Shown: positions 11,812-21,832, numbered from the stretch's first letter. The stretch is DNA of 45,424 bases from Acidobacteriota bacterium (GCA_003222635.1 QHWQ01000334.1:1-45424); one strand, 5' to 3'. Translations and numbers: made by a program. The notes: generated by a model not told the origin, from the sequence alone.

Positions 11812-13260
11812 TTACTTCGTAGAAGCCGACGGCGCGGCGAAGACGCTGGCGGCGGCGTGCTGCGTGGCGTCAACCCACGGGCGGGGCCAGGCGCCCATGC
11901 CGACGACGCCGAGGATGCAGATGAAGATCACGACGCCGAGCAGCGTGGGCACCTGGACGCGCTCGGTGCGAACGGGCGCTTCGATGTACATCCGGCGCGC
12001 GACGAGCAGGTAGTAGTAGAGCGCGACGACGGTCAACACCGCGCCGAGGAAGACCAGGCCGTACATCCCGCGATCGATCGCCGCGAGGAACACGTACAGC
12101 TTCGCCCAGAAGCCAGCGACGAACGGGATGCCGCCGAGCGACAGCAGGAAGACGAGCATCGCGAGCGCGAGCAGCGGCGAACGCTGCGCGAGACCTTTGA
12201 AGGCGTCGATCTCTTCCGAGTTCTCCGACCGCGCCACCGCCTCGACGACGAAGAAGGCGCCCATGTTCCCGAACAGATACGCGACGAGGTAGAAGAGCAC
12301 CATGGCGATGCCGTTGGCCGAGAGCGCGGCAAGGCCGACCAGCATGTAGCCGATGTGCGCGATGCCCGAGTAGGCGAGCAGCCGCTTGATGTTGTGCTGC
12401 GGGATGGCCATCAGGTTGCCGGTGATGATCGTCATACCCGCGACAGCGGCGACGACGGGCATCCAGACGAGCGTCGCGGCGCCGACGCCTTCGACATACA
12501 GACGGATGATCGCGATGAAGCCCGCCGCCTTCGGCGCCACGGCCAGCCACGCGACAAACGGCGTGCTCGCGGCTTCGTAGGTATCCGGCGCCCACATGTG
12601 GAACGGAAACGCCGCGATCTTGAAGCCGAGCCCCGCCAGCAGCAGCGTCATCCCGAGCAGCATCATCGGATCGTTGCTGACGAGCGCGGTCGGAATCGCC
12701 GCCAGGTCGGTGCTGCCGGTCACGCCAATGATGAACGAGATTCCGTAGACGATCACCGCCGATGACGCGGTGCCGACGAGGAAGAACTTCAGCGCGGCTT
12801 CCGGCGCGGCATCCTGACGCTTGACGAATCCGGTCAGCACGTAGAGCGGGATCGACATCAGCTCGAAGGAGACGAACAGCAGGATCAGCTCGCGCGCGGA
12901 TGCGAGCACGAGCATGCCGAGCACCGACGCGATCAGGACGAAGTGGTATTCCGCCGCTCGGCGCTGGAAGCTCCCCTGCCGCAGTGTGAGCGACCCGAGC
13001 ACGCTGAGCGCCGCCGACGCCACGAATAGCTTCTTCGAGAAGATCGCGAGACTGTCGTTGGCGAACGATCCGCTGAACAGCGTCGCCCCTTCCCGCGCGA
13101 AGAACGTCAGCCCGAACGTACCGGCGAAGCCGATGAACGTCAGCCAGCCGATGAGCGCTGGGGACGCCGGCCGCTGGATCAGGCCGATGAGCAGCACGAG
13201 CACCATCAGGCCGAAGAGCGCGGCCTCGGGAATCATCGGCATGCCGATGTCGAACGTCAT
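11812..13260 (-). CDS. nuoN: NADH-quinone oxidoreductase subunit N
   Basis: A 482-residue polytopic membrane protein of the antiporter-like complex I subunits (ND2/NuoN). It forms a proton channel in the membrane arm. Key family positions are visible: Glu in FVSFELMSIPLYVL, Lys in ALKFFLVGTASSAV, and the PFHMWAPDTYEAASTPFVAWLAVAPKAAGF loop with its conserved Lys. Length is normal. The ATG at 13260 overlaps the nuoM stop by four bases (ATGA), so translation is coupled. It is the last gene of the nuo operon and is followed by a hairpin. Confidence 0.95.
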   Translation of the reverse strand: MTFDIGMPMIPEAALFGLMVLVLLIGLIQRPASPALIGWLTFIGFAGTFGLTFFAREGATLFSGSFANDSLAIFSKKLFVASAALSVLGSLTLRQGSFQRRAAEYHFVLIASVLGMLVLASARELILLFVSFELMSIPLYVLTGFVKRQDAAPEAALKFFLVGTASSAVIVYGISFIIGVTGSTDLAAIPTALVSNDPMMLLGMTLLLAGLGFKIAAFPFHMWAPDTYEAASTPFVAWLAVAPKAAGFIAIIRLYVEGVGAATLVWMPVVAAVAGMTIITGNLMAIPQHNIKRLLAYSGIAHIGYMLVGLAALSANGIAMVLFYLVAYLFGNMGAFFVVEAVARSENSEEIDAFKGLAQRSPLLALAMLVFLLSLGGIPFVAGFWAKLYVFLAAIDRGMYGLVFLGAVLTVVALYYYLLVARRMYIEAPVRTERVQVPTLLGVVIFICILGVVGMGAWPRPWVDATQHAAASVFAAPSASTK

Positions 13261-14819
13261 CGCAGCAACCCCAAAGACGCGCCCGCCACCTTCGGCAGCG
13301 TCGCGATGAGGGGTGTCGTGGCCGTGTCGATCGTGCCGACCGCAATCCACGGCGCGACGCCGAAGATCACCAGCGTCGCGGTCAGAATGCCGAGCGCCGC
13401 CCATTCAGGCCCCTGCGCGTCAGGCAGATGCGCGAAGTGCGGATCCGGACTCTGCGTGCTCCAGAAGATCTGCTTCGTCACGCGCAGCACGTAGACCGCG
13501 GTGAGGAACGCACCAATCACGCCGGGGAACAGCCACCAGGGATGTGCGGAACTCCACGCGCCGAGGAACGTCATGAACTCCGCGATGAACCCGGCGGTCG
13601 CCGGCAGGCCGAGCGACGAGAGGCCCGCGATCGTAAATGCCGTCGCGATGCCCGGCATCATCGTCCCGAAGCCGCCCATCGAGAAGATCGCACGCGAATG
13701 CGCCTTCTCGTAGACGAGCCCGACGAGCGCGAAGAAGAGGCCCGTCATGATGCCGTGCGCGAACATCTGGAACACCGCTCCGTTCAGCCCCACGACATTC
13801 ATCGTCGCCGCGCCCAGCATCACGACGCCCATGTGCGACACCGACGAATAGGCAATGACGTACTTCAGGTCCGTCTGCGCCATCGCGCTGAGCGCGCCAT
13901 AGACGATGTTGATGCAGGCGATCGTGCCGACGAGGAACGCCCAGTACGCCATCCCGTCGGGCAGCATGCCCATGCCGAGGCGCACGACCCCGTACGCGCC
14001 GAGCTTCATCAGCACGCCCGCGTGCAGCATCGAGACCGCGGTGGGCGCGGAAGCGTGGCCATCAGGTGACCACGTGTGCAGCGGCCAGATGCCGGCGAGG
14101 ATGCCGAAGCCGATATAGAACGCGAGGAACACCCACTTCTGCACGGTCGGATCGAACTGCACCTGCTGCAACGCGATTATCGAAAACGAATGAGAGCCGG
14201 CCTCGGCGTAGAGCGCGAGGATGCCGACGAGGATGAACGCCGACCCGAACAGCAGATACAGCGTCAGCTTCATCGCGGCGTATTCCTTCGTGCCGACGCC
14301 GGTGCGCCCCATCGCCTTTCCGAAAATGCCCTGCGGCTTGACGAAGCCGGACGATCCCCAGATGCCGATGAGCAGATACATCGGCAGCACAGCGATCTCG
14401 TAGAAGAGGAAGAAGACGAACAGATCGAGCGAGACGAACACGCCGTAAACGCCCGTCACCAGGAGCAGCAGCAAGGCGTAGAACTCCTGGCCGCGCTCCT
14501 TCACCGTCCACGACGCGAAGACGCCCGCGAAGATGATGATCGACGTCAGCAGCGCGAGCAGCGCGCTCATGCCGTCGATGGCGAGCAGGTAGTTGATGCC
14601 GAGCGACGGCACCAGCGCCAGCTGCTCGTGGAACTGGAACCCCGCCATGGTCTTGTCGTACGCGACGTAGACGATGAGCGACGCGACGAGCGAGACACTC
14701 GCGCCCGCAAGCGCCGTCAGCCGCACGAGCAGCGGACGATGGCGCGCACAGAACATGATGATGATGGCGCTCACAAACGGCGCCCACGTCATGATCGAGA
14801 GCAGGGGTATGCCGTTCAT
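13257..14819 (-). CDS. nuoM: NADH-quinone oxidoreductase subunit M
   Basis: A 520-residue ND4/NuoM antiporter-like subunit with about 14 membrane helices. It carries FYEIAVLPMYLLIGIWG with the essential Glu, the Lys of EYAAMKLTLYLLFGSAF, the broken-helix WPLHTWSPDGHASAPTAVSMLHAGVLMKLGAYG, and SHMGVV. Each antiporter-like subunit is thought to move one proton per turnover. The ATG shares a base with the nuoL stop (TGATG), indicating translational coupling. No truncation or frame break is seen. Confidence 0.95.
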   Translation of the reverse strand: MNGIPLLSIMTWAPFVSAIIIMFCARHRPLLVRLTALAGASVSLVASLIVYVAYDKTMAGFQFHEQLALVPSLGINYLLAIDGMSALLALLTSIIIFAGVFASWTVKERGQEFYALLLLLVTGVYGVFVSLDLFVFFLFYEIAVLPMYLLIGIWGSSGFVKPQGIFGKAMGRTGVGTKEYAAMKLTLYLLFGSAFILVGILALYAEAGSHSFSIIALQQVQFDPTVQKWVFLAFYIGFGILAGIWPLHTWSPDGHASAPTAVSMLHAGVLMKLGAYGVVRLGMGMLPDGMAYWAFLVGTIACINIVYGALSAMAQTDLKYVIAYSSVSHMGVVMLGAATMNVVGLNGAVFQMFAHGIMTGLFFALVGLVYEKAHSRAIFSMGGFGTMMPGIATAFTIAGLSSLGLPATAGFIAEFMTFLGAWSSAHPWWLFPGVIGAFLTAVYVLRVTKQIFWSTQSPDPHFAHLPDAQGPEWAALGILTATLVIFGVAPWIAVGTIDTATTPLIATLPKVAGASLGLLR

Positions 14820-16780
14820 CAGAACACCAGCCGCATCAGGAGAATGAGGACGAGCACGCCGGCGCCGATGCCGTAAACGTAGTCCTGCGGTTTTCCGGTC
14901 TGGATGCCGCGCAGCTCGTCGCCCGCCTGCACCGTCCAGTCGCTCAGCAGGTTCAGCACGCCGTCGACGAGATAGCGATCGATCCAGCCGACGATGCGCG
15001 AGAACCCGAGGAGGACGAAGCTGTAGATACCCTCGAAGATGTCGTCGATCCAGAACTTGCGCAGCGCGGCCGAGCGAATCGGACCGAACGCATTCGCCAG
15101 GCTCTCGGGATTGACCGCGCGCATCTGGTACGTCGCCCACGCGAGCGCGATGCCGGCCAGCGCGACACCAACGGCGGTCGGTGTCAACCAGCCCGGAGCC
15201 GTTTCGCCAGCGGCTTCGGCTGCGGCGAAACCACCGAGATGGAACGTCGACATCACGCCCACGACCATCGTCCCGACGGCGAGCACCCACAGCGGGAGCA
15301 GCATCGTCGCCGGCGGCTCGTGCGCGTGCGGCGTTTCGTTGACGTGCGCACCTTCTACCACCGCTTCGTTGTGCAGCGCCGCATGTGCCACGCGCGGTGG
15401 CGTCGTGTGTCCCGCTCCCGCGTGAGCAACGGCGGCGACCCGCGCGGGCGTTCCGAAGAACGCGAGGAACACGACGCGGAACATGTAGAAGGCGGTCAGG
15501 CCCGCGACGAGCATCAGCAGCAGGAACGGACCCGTCAGATGCGCGCCCCACACGGCGCCGAGGATCTCTTCCTTCGACACGTAACCGCCGAAGATCGGAA
15601 TGCCTGCGAGCGACAGCGTGCCGATGATGAAGACGAGCGCCGTCTGCGGCATGCGGCGCGCAAGACCGCCCATGTTCGGCAGATCGTTGCTGCCGACCGC
15701 GTGAATCACGGCGCCGGCGCCGAGGAAGAGCAGTGCCTTGAACAGGCCGTGTGTCAGCAGGTGCAGGAAGCCCGCGGATGCGACGCCCGCGCCGATGGCA
15801 GTCATCATGTAGCCGAGCTGCGAGACCGTCGAGTACGCGAGCACGCGCTTGATGTCGTCCTGCACGCACGCGAGCACCGCCGCGAGCAGCGCCGTGAATG
15901 CACCGATCCACGCGACGATGAGCAGCACGTTCGGCGTCAGCGCGAACAGCCAGTCCGTCCGCACCAGCAAATACACACCCGCCGTCACCATCGTCGCCGC
16001 GTGAATCAGCGCGGAGACGGGCGTTGGGCCTTCCATTGCGTCCGGCAGCCACACGTGGAAGGGGAACTGCGCGGACTTGCCCATCGCGCCGAGGTAGAGA
16101 CAGAAGGTGATGATCGACAGGCCCGCCAGCGGCAGCGCGTTGCTCGCGGCCATCGAGTGCAGCTCGGTGATGTCGAATGTGCCCGCCAGGCGATACAGCA
16201 TCACGATGCCAACCAACATGCCGACGTCGCCGGCCTTCGTGATCCAGAACGCTTTCACCGCCGCGCGCGCCGCGGATGGCCGCTGATACCAGAAGCCGAT
16301 CAGCAGATACGAGCAGAGGCCGACCAGCTCCCAGCACATGAAGAGCTGCAGCAGGTTCGGCGCGAGCGCCAGCCCCATCATCGAGAAGGCGAAGAGTGAC
16401 TGATACGCATAGTAGCGGCCGAGGGCGGGCGCGGGCTCGTCGTGCAGATAGCCGACCGAGTAGAACTGCACGAGGAACGCGACGAGCGAGACGAGGCAGA
16501 GCATGATCGTCGACTGCGCGTCGACGAGCACGCCCACGTCAGCGATGGTCTTCCCCGCCGTCGGCAGCCACGGCCATACGAGATGCACTGGATGCGCGGC
16601 GACCGACTGGATGCGCCACGCCAACACCGCGGATGCGAACGCGCCGGCCGCGCAGAGCGTCGAGAACCACGCCGCCGGCCGTCCGAGGCGGCGGAATGGA
16701 AACACGATCGCCAGCACCAGGAACGAGAAGATCGGCAGCAGCCAGGCGATGAGCGCGAGCGCCCCCGAGTTGGCCATCAT
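14819..16780 (-). CDS. nuoL: NADH-quinone oxidoreductase subunit L
   Basis: A 653-residue ND5/NuoL subunit at the distal end of the membrane arm. Visible features are CWELVGLCSYLLIGFWYQRP with the key Glu, AFWITKAGDVG with the conserved Lys, QFPFHVWLPDAMEGPTPVSALIHAATMVTAGVYLLVR, and a long C-terminal part with a hydrophilic lateral segment and a last membrane helix (GAGVLVLILLMRLVF). A His-rich loop at about residues 450-490 (AGAGHTTPPRVAHAA, HVNETPHAHEPP) lies between membrane helices and is longer than usual. Starts at the first of two ATGs, overlapping the nuoK stop by four bases. Confidence 0.95.
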   Translation of the reverse strand: MMANSGALALIAWLLPIFSFLVLAIVFPFRRLGRPAAWFSTLCAAGAFASAVLAWRIQSVAAHPVHLVWPWLPTAGKTIADVGVLVDAQSTIMLCLVSLVAFLVQFYSVGYLHDEPAPALGRYYAYQSLFAFSMMGLALAPNLLQLFMCWELVGLCSYLLIGFWYQRPSAARAAVKAFWITKAGDVGMLVGIVMLYRLAGTFDITELHSMAASNALPLAGLSIITFCLYLGAMGKSAQFPFHVWLPDAMEGPTPVSALIHAATMVTAGVYLLVRTDWLFALTPNVLLIVAWIGAFTALLAAVLACVQDDIKRVLAYSTVSQLGYMMTAIGAGVASAGFLHLLTHGLFKALLFLGAGAVIHAVGSNDLPNMGGLARRMPQTALVFIIGTLSLAGIPIFGGYVSKEEILGAVWGAHLTGPFLLLMLVAGLTAFYMFRVVFLAFFGTPARVAAVAHAGAGHTTPPRVAHAALHNEAVVEGAHVNETPHAHEPPATMLLPLWVLAVGTMVVGVMSTFHLGGFAAAEAAGETAPGWLTPTAVGVALAGIALAWATYQMRAVNPESLANAFGPIRSAALRKFWIDDIFEGIYSFVLLGFSRIVGWIDRYLVDGVLNLLSDWTVQAGDELRGIQTGKPQDYVYGIGAGVLVLILLMRLVF

Positions 16781-17076
16781 CCCTTGAGCAGATCCAGATG
16801 GTCCGCCATCACGGTGCGGCGGACGCGGAACAGAAGAATGACGATGGCGAGGCCGAGCGCCGCCTCCGTCACCGTGATGCAGATCGTGAAGACGGTGAAC
16901 ACAAAGCCCGCGGCCATCGCCGTGTAGCGCGCGAAGGCGACGAGGTTGATGTTGACGGCGTTCATCATCAGCTCGATGCCGAGCAGGATGCCGATGGTGT
17001 TGCGGCGCGTCATCACGCCGAACAATCCAATGCAGAACACCGTCGCCGAGAGGAAGAGATATGGCTCCAGACCCAT
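16777..17076 (-). CDS. nuoK: NADH-quinone oxidoreductase subunit K
   Basis: A 99-residue ND4L/NuoK subunit with three membrane helices. The conserved glutamates that line the proton path are present, one in LLGIELMMNAVNINLV and one in VTEAALGLAIVILLFR. Length is normal. It sits between nuoJ (30-bp gap) and nuoL (four-base overlap). Confidence 0.95.
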   Translation of the reverse strand: MGLEPYLFLSATVFCIGLFGVMTRRNTIGILLGIELMMNAVNINLVAFARYTAMAAGFVFTVFTICITVTEAALGLAIVILLFRVRRTVMADHLDLLKG

Positions 17077-17106
17077 ATCACTCGGCTCCTTCGCGAATTG
17101 CGGACA

Positions 17107-17598
17107 TCAGTCTTCCGGCCTCGCGAAGTAGATCGCGCCGAGCATCCCCGCCAGCATCAGCACGGCGAGCAGCTCGAACGGGAGGACGTACCGCGTCAGG
17201 ACCAACTCGCCGAGCACGCGCGTCAGGTCGACGGACATCTCCGGCCGCGCCGCGGGCAGCGGCGACTTGCGCAGCACGTTGACGATGAAGCCGAGCAGCA
17301 CCAGCGAGATCAGCGCGCCGCCGCCGATGCGCATGTTCGTCTGGGTGAGGCGCTCGCCGATCAATCGCTCGGTGACGACAATCGCAAAGACGACGATGGT
17401 GATGATGCCGCCGGCATAGAGCAGCAACTGCACCGCGGCGAGGAACTCGGCGTCGAGCAGCAAGAACACCCCGGCGGTGCCGGTCAGCGCGAGCGCGAGC
17501 CAGAGGACCGCGTGAAAGAGGTTCTTCGACAGCACGACGGCGAGCGCCGAACCGACGAGGATGATCGCGAGCGCGGCGAACGTGATCTGCTCCGTCAT
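17107..17598 (-). CDS. nuoJ: NADH-quinone oxidoreductase subunit J
   Basis: A 163-residue ND6/NuoJ subunit with five predicted helices. ALTGTAGVFLLLDAEFLAAVQLLLYAGGIITIVVFAIV contains the family's third helix and pi-bulge region involved in coupling. ATG overlaps the nuoI stop by four bases. Length and context are standard. Confidence 0.95.
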   Translation of the reverse strand: MTEQITFAALAIILVGSALAVVLSKNLFHAVLWLALALTGTAGVFLLLDAEFLAAVQLLLYAGGIITIVVFAIVVTERLIGERLTQTNMRIGGGALISLVLLGFIVNVLRKSPLPAARPEMSVDLTRVLGELVLTRYVLPFELLAVLMLAGMLGAIYFARPED

Positions 17599-18176
17599 GC
17601 CGGCGTCTCCGCGGGCCGCGGACCCGCAGCGTCCGCGCCGCTCGTGGTCGGGGCCGGCTTATGTGCGGGTGCTGCCGCCTTGGGCGGCGTCTGCATGTCG
17701 CGCAGCTTGTTGCCGGTTGCCCACGATGCCTCGTAATCGAGGCCGATCCTGTGCAGGCGATCCTTGTCGAGCAGCATCTCGCGGCGATCGGCGGTCGGCA
17801 TGTCGAACGACTTCATCATCACGATGGCGTCGGTCGGGCACACCTGCACGCAGAGCTCGCAGAACTCGCACGCGTAGAGCTCCAGCGAGAACGTCTTCGC
17901 GTAGTTCCGCTTCTCGCTCTTCAGCATCTCGACCTTGATGACCGCGGGCGGGCACACGTATTCGCACAGGCGGCAGCCGATGCAGTTCTCCTCGCCCGTT
18001 TCCTTGTCGTAGGTGAGCGCGAGCAGGCCGCGATAGCGGCTCGGATACTTCCGCTCCTTGTCCGGGTAGTGGACGGTGATCGGCTTGCGGAACAGGTTCT
18101 TCAGCGTCGCGCCCATCGCGCGCAGCACGGCTCCGACGATCGTGATGATTTCGGTCCCGCCGTTCTTAGAACCCAC
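17595..18176 (-). CDS. nuoI: NADH-quinone oxidoreductase subunit I (2x[4Fe-4S])
   Basis: A 193-residue NuoI/TYKY subunit carrying clusters N6a and N6b: CIGCRLCEYVCP and CEFCELCVQVCP, two full CxxCxxCxxxCP motifs. It passes electrons to NuoB. GTG 18176 is preferred, just after GGAGG and overlapping nuoH; an upstream TTG at 18191 would add five residues. The C-terminus has a 30-residue Ala/Pro-rich tail (TPPKAAAPAHKPAPTTSG) that NuoI proteins usually lack. In a complex without NuoEFG this subunit is where ferredoxin is thought to deliver electrons in related enzymes, so the tail is of interest. Confidence 0.92.
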   Translation of the reverse strand: MGSKNGGTEIITIVGAVLRAMGATLKNLFRKPITVHYPDKERKYPSRYRGLLALTYDKETGEENCIGCRLCEYVCPPAVIKVEMLKSEKRNYAKTFSLELYACEFCELCVQVCPTDAIVMMKSFDMPTADRREMLLDKDRLHRIGLDYEASWATGNKLRDMQTPPKAAAPAHKPAPTTSGADAAGPRPAETPA

Positions 18177-19152
18177 CGGTCCTCCAAACAACGACCACCG
18201 CTGTACTGATCAAGAGCATCAACGTCGCGGGGAGCAGCGCCTTCCACGACAGCGCGAGAATCTGGTCCACGCGGATGCGGACGAAGCTCCAGCGGATCCA
18301 CGTCACCAGCAGGAAGACGAACATGGCTTTGAGCAGGAACCAGAGCGGCCCCAGATATTCGGGACCGGGCCCCGACCAGGCGCCGAGGAACAGCAGCGCG
18401 CCGAGAAACGACGAGCCGATCATGTGCGCGTACTCGCCAAGCTGAATCAGCGCGAACTTCATCCCCGAGTATTCGACGCGGAAGCCGGCGACGAGCTCGG
18501 ATTCGGCCTCGAGGATGTCGAAGGGGACGCGGTTCTCGGCGGCGAGCGTCGAGACGATGAACATGACGAAGGCGAGCTGGCCGATGACCGGGTAGAGGAT
18601 GAACCACTTCAGCAGGCTGCCCTGCTGCGCGGCGGCAATGTCACCGAGCTTCAGCGAGCCGGTGAGCAGCACCGGAATCAGCGCCGCGAAGATGAACGGC
18701 AGATCGTAGGAGATGATCTGGTTCACCGCGCGCATCGCCGAGAGCAGCGCGTACTTGTTGTTCGATCCCCAGCCGGCCATGAAGAGGCCGACGATTTCCA
18801 TCGCCGAGACCGCGAGGAAGAAGAGGATGCCGATGTTGACGTCGCCGACGCCGAGCCCCGGCGCGAACGGAATCGTCGCGAAGATCAACATGCAGGGGAT
18901 CAGGAAGACGATCGGCGCCAGGTTGTAGACCGTCCGATCGGCCGCGTCCGGCACGATGTCTTCCTTCATCATCAGCTTCAGCGCGTCGGCGATCGGCTGC
19001 AGCAGGCCATGCGGCCCGACGCGGTACGGCCCGATGCGCGACTGCATGCGCGCCGCGAACTTCCGTTCGAGCAGCGTCACGTAGGTGACCATGCCGATCA
19101 CCACGTTGAGCACGACGAACGGCACGAGCAGGAGCAGGAGCCAGCTAGGCAT
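18166..19152 (-). CDS. nuoH: NADH-quinone oxidoreductase subunit H
   Basis: A 328-residue ND1/NuoH subunit with eight membrane helices, forming the quinone chamber with NuoB and NuoD. Conserved elements: [34 protein letters not shown], the [30 protein letters not shown] loop rich in acidic residues, and [19 protein letters not shown]. Length is at the compact end of the normal range. Three bases separate it from nuoD. Confidence 0.95.
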   Translation of the reverse strand: MPSWLLLLLVPFVVLNVVIGMVTYVTLLERKFAARMQSRIGPYRVGPHGLLQPIADALKLMMKEDIVPDAADRTVYNLAPIVFLIPCMLIFATIPFAPGLGVGDVNIGILFFLAVSAMEIVGLFMAGWGSNNKYALLSAMRAVNQIISYDLPFIFAALIPVLLTGSLKLGDIAAAQQGSLLKWFILYPVIGQLAFVMFIVSTLAAENRVPFDILEAESELVAGFRVEYSGMKFALIQLGEYAHMIGSSFLGALLFLGAWSGPGPEYLGPLWFLLKAMFVFLLVTWIRWSFVRIRVDQILALSWKALLPATLMLLISTAVVVVWRTGGF

Positions 19153-19155
19153 GCT

Positions 19156-20319
19156 TCATCGATCCACCTCCCCGAACACCGGATCGACCGAGCCCATGAT
19201 CGCGACGACGTCGGCGACCTTATGTCCGGGAATGATGTGCGGCAGGATTGCGAGGTTGCTGAACGACGCGCCGCGCCACTTCATGCGATACGGCTTCGCG
19301 CTGCCGTCGGAGACGATGTAGCTGCCGACCTCGCCGCGCGGCCCCTCGACGCGCGCGTACGCCTCGCCCTTCGGAATCCTGATCTGCGCGACGGATTTCA
19401 GCGCGGGACGCGAGGAGATCGGACCCGACGGCAATGCATCGAGCGCCTGGCGAACGATGGTGCTCGCCTGGCGGAACTCCGCCATCCGTACCTTGTAGCG
19501 AGCGTAGCAGTCGCCCGCGGTTTCGACCGGCACCGTGAAATCGAAGTCCCCGTACGAGGAATACGGGACGTTCTTGCGCAGGTCGAAGTTGACGCCCGAG
19601 CCGCGCAGCAGCGGGCCGGCGATGCCGACGTCTTCTGCCAGCTCGCGCGAGACGGTGCCGACGCCCTGCGTGCGCGCGAGGAAGAAGGCGTTGTCCTCGA
19701 GCATCTGCTCGTACTCGTTGACGCGCGAGTCGATGCGATCGATCGTCGTGCGGCACTGCTCGGCCCAGCCGTCGGGGATGTCGTAGCGCGTGCCGCCGAC
19801 CTGGAAGAAGCCGTAGAGCAACCGCGCGCCGACGAGCGACTCGAAGAGATCCAGGATGTCCTCGCGCTCGCGGATGCAGTAGAGGAAGATCGTCGCGCCG
19901 CCGCCCAGCGCGCCGCCCATGTCCATGCACCACGTGCCGAGCCAGAGCAGGTGGGAGGCGATGCGCTGCAGCTCGGCGACGATGACGCGCAGGTACTGCG
20001 CGCGCTTCGGCACCTCGAACTTGCCGATCTCTTCCGCCGCCAACACGTAGGCGAACTCGCTCGTCATCGCAGCGACGTAATCCGTCTTCGACGCGATGCT
20101 CGGGTACTGCGCGTAGGTCAGCGTCTCGGAGAGCTTCTCGTGGCAGCGGTGGAGATACCCGATCACCGCGTCGACGTCGACGACCGTCTCGCCCTGCAGG
20201 CCGAGGATCGCGCGGAAGACGCCATGGGCCGACGGGTGCTGCGGCCCCATGTTCATCTGCAGGCGCTCGGGGCCCGACCAGTCCATTTCCACGCGCGTCT
20301 TGTTGTCTACATCCAGCAT
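19156..20319 (-). CDS. nuoD: NADH-quinone oxidoreductase subunit D
   Basis: A 387-residue 49-kDa-type subunit that forms the quinone site. It begins the family core with MNMGPQHPSAHGVFR, whose His lines the quinone pocket, then GYLHRCHEKLSE, and ends with VDPVFGEVDR as is standard. It is not fused to NuoC. A complete reading frame with an ATG start; 11 bases separate it from nuoC. Confidence 0.96.
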   Translation of the reverse strand: MLDVDNKTRVEMDWSGPERLQMNMGPQHPSAHGVFRAILGLQGETVVDVDAVIGYLHRCHEKLSETLTYAQYPSIASKTDYVAAMTSEFAYVLAAEEIGKFEVPKRAQYLRVIVAELQRIASHLLWLGTWCMDMGGALGGGATIFLYCIREREDILDLFESLVGARLLYGFFQVGGTRYDIPDGWAEQCRTTIDRIDSRVNEYEQMLEDNAFFLARTQGVGTVSRELAEDVGIAGPLLRGSGVNFDLRKNVPYSSYGDFDFTVPVETAGDCYARYKVRMAEFRQASTIVRQALDALPSGPISSRPALKSVAQIRIPKGEAYARVEGPRGEVGSYIVSDGSAKPYRMKWRGASFSNLAILPHIIPGHKVADVVAIMGSVDPVFGEVDR

Positions 20320-20330
20320 CGCGCGTGACC

Positions 20331-20780
20331 TTATCTATACGGTGGATGCGGCGTGTCCACCGCATACGATTTGAGGAGCGGATGCCCCTCCCAGCCGTCC
20401 TCGAGCAGGATGCGCCGCAGGTCCGGGTGATTGTCGAAATGAATGCCGAACATGTCGAAGCACTCGCGCTCCATCCAGTTCGCGCCGCGGTAGATCGGCG
20501 TCAGCGACGCGCAGTTGTTGACGCCGGGGCCGAGCTTCGTCCGCAGCATCAGCGAGACGCCTTCATCGAGGTTGTCCACGCGGGCGAGCACCTCGAGCCC
20601 CTGCTCTTTCCAGTCAACCGCCGTCAGGAAGTTGAAGAAGCGGCAGCCGATCGTCTCCTTCGCGTAGCGCGCGATCTCGTCCCACCGCGCGGGCGGCACG
20701 TCGACGGTCATCGGCGCGCCGGCCGCAATGTCGACGGCGAGCGTGGATGCGAGCGACGCGCGCGCCTGCTCGACGTTCAT
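20331..20780 (-). CDS. nuoC: NADH-quinone oxidoreductase subunit C
   Basis: A 149-residue 30-kDa-type subunit. The signature region is GANWMERECFDMFGIHFDNHPDLRRILLEDGWEGHPL, with the short acidic-basic C-terminus typical of the family. It lies in the peripheral arm next to NuoD. ATG start; three bases separate it from nuoB. Confidence 0.95.
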   Translation of the reverse strand: MNVEQARASLASTLAVDIAAGAPMTVDVPPARWDEIARYAKETIGCRFFNFLTAVDWKEQGLEVLARVDNLDEGVSLMLRTKLGPGVNNCASLTPIYRGANWMERECFDMFGIHFDNHPDLRRILLEDGWEGHPLLKSYAVDTPHPPYR

Positions 20781-20783
20781 GCG

Positions 20784-21425
20784 CTAGTCAACCTTCTCGT
20801 TGGCAGGCGCCCTCCTGCCGGTCTTCTTGAAGTGCGCGATCTGATCCTGCAGCAGCAGCAATCCGTTGAGCAGCGATTCAGGCGGTGGCGGGCAGCCGGG
20901 AACGTAGACGTCAACGGGAATGACGCGATCGACGCCCTTGACGACGTGATAGCCGTGGCGGAACGGGCCGCCCGAGTTCGCGCACGATCCCATCGAGACC
21001 GCCCACTTCGGATCCGGCATCTGGTCGTAGATGCGGAGCAGCATCGGCGCCATCTTGATGGTCACCGTGCCCGACACGATCATCAGGTCCGAGTGGCGCG
21101 GCGAGGCCCACGGCACCATGCCGAGGCGCTCGACGTCGAAGCGCGAGCAGAAGGTCGCCATCATCTCGATGGCGCAGCACGCGAGGCCGAAGGTCACCGG
21201 CCAGACCGACGACTTGCGCGCCCAGTTCAGGAACGCATCCGCCGCCGTGGTGACAACGAAGCCGCCGGGAAAATTGTGAATGCCTTCAGTGACCGATTCG
21301 AACAGAGGCGAGTGCTTGTCGCCCTCGGGCCGCGTCTTGTGGAGCTGCTCCCACTCCTGGAGCTCCTTGAAGTTTCTCCAGATGGGCGCCGGGATCACTG
21401 GGACGGGTGGATCGTTCAGTGCCAT
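20784..21425 (-). CDS. nuoB: NADH-quinone oxidoreductase subunit B (cluster N2)
   Basis: A 213-residue PSST-type subunit holding the terminal [4Fe-4S] cluster N2. Ligands are visible: adjacent cysteines in FGLACCAIE, Cys in [10 protein letters not shown] and Cys in VPGCPPPPE. The N-terminal 60 residues are longer than in minimal NuoB proteins and hydrophilic ([17 protein letters not shown]). The ATG at 21425 was chosen because it starts the conserved protein and lies inside the end of nuoA with a 10-base overlap; a longer frame runs into nuoA. Confidence 0.95.
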   Translation of the reverse strand: MALNDPPVPVIPAPIWRNFKELQEWEQLHKTRPEGDKHSPLFESVTEGIHNFPGGFVVTTAADAFLNWARKSSVWPVTFGLACCAIEMMATFCSRFDVERLGMVPWASPRHSDLMIVSGTVTIKMAPMLLRIYDQMPDPKWAVSMGSCANSGGPFRHGYHVVKGVDRVIPVDVYVPGCPPPPESLLNGLLLLQDQIAHFKKTGRRAPANEKVD

Positions 21426-21769
21426 TCGAGGATGCGTTCGCGATACGCGTAGAGCCAGCCCAGGCCGAGGATCGCGAGGAAGAGAACCATGGTGACGATC
21501 CCGCGGACACCGAGCGTGCGGAGCACGAGCACCCAGGGGAACAGGAACACGGCGAGCGCGTCGAAGACGATGAAGACGAGCGCGACCAGATAGAAGCCGA
21601 CGGGGAACTGCACCCACGCGCCGCCGATCGGCTCGGCGCCGCATTCATACGTATCGAGCTTGCTGGCAAACGGCCGCTTCGGGCTCAGCACCCACGCCAT
21701 GCCGAGAGACACGACGGCAAAGGCGATGATGAAACCGAGATAGACGACGACCGAGAGATAGCCGTGCAA
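21416..21769 (-). CDS. nuoA: NADH-quinone oxidoreductase subunit A
   Basis: A 117-residue ND3/NuoA subunit with three membrane helices. The conserved Cys-containing loop [16 protein letters not shown] that contacts the quinone chamber is present. The start codon is TTG, preceded by AAGGGGA at suitable distance. It is the first gene of the operon nuoABCDHIJKLMN; no nuoE, nuoF or nuoG is adjacent on either side. Confidence 0.94.
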   Translation of the reverse strand: MHGYLSVVVYLGFIIAFAVVSLGMAWVLSPKRPFASKLDTYECGAEPIGGAWVQFPVGFYLVALVFIVFDALAVFLFPWVLVLRTLGVRGIVTMVLFLAILGLGWLYAYRERILEWH

Positions 21770-21832
21770 CCGAGGTCCCCTTGACTGTTGTTCTGGTGAG
21801 TAAAGACCAGTTTTATTCGAAAAAGCCGACGG

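Noticed and set aside
18076-20328. 750-codon plus-strand frame opposite nuoH and nuoD
   Set aside because: Antisense to highly conserved complex I genes; its Arg/Glu/His-rich translation resembles no protein.
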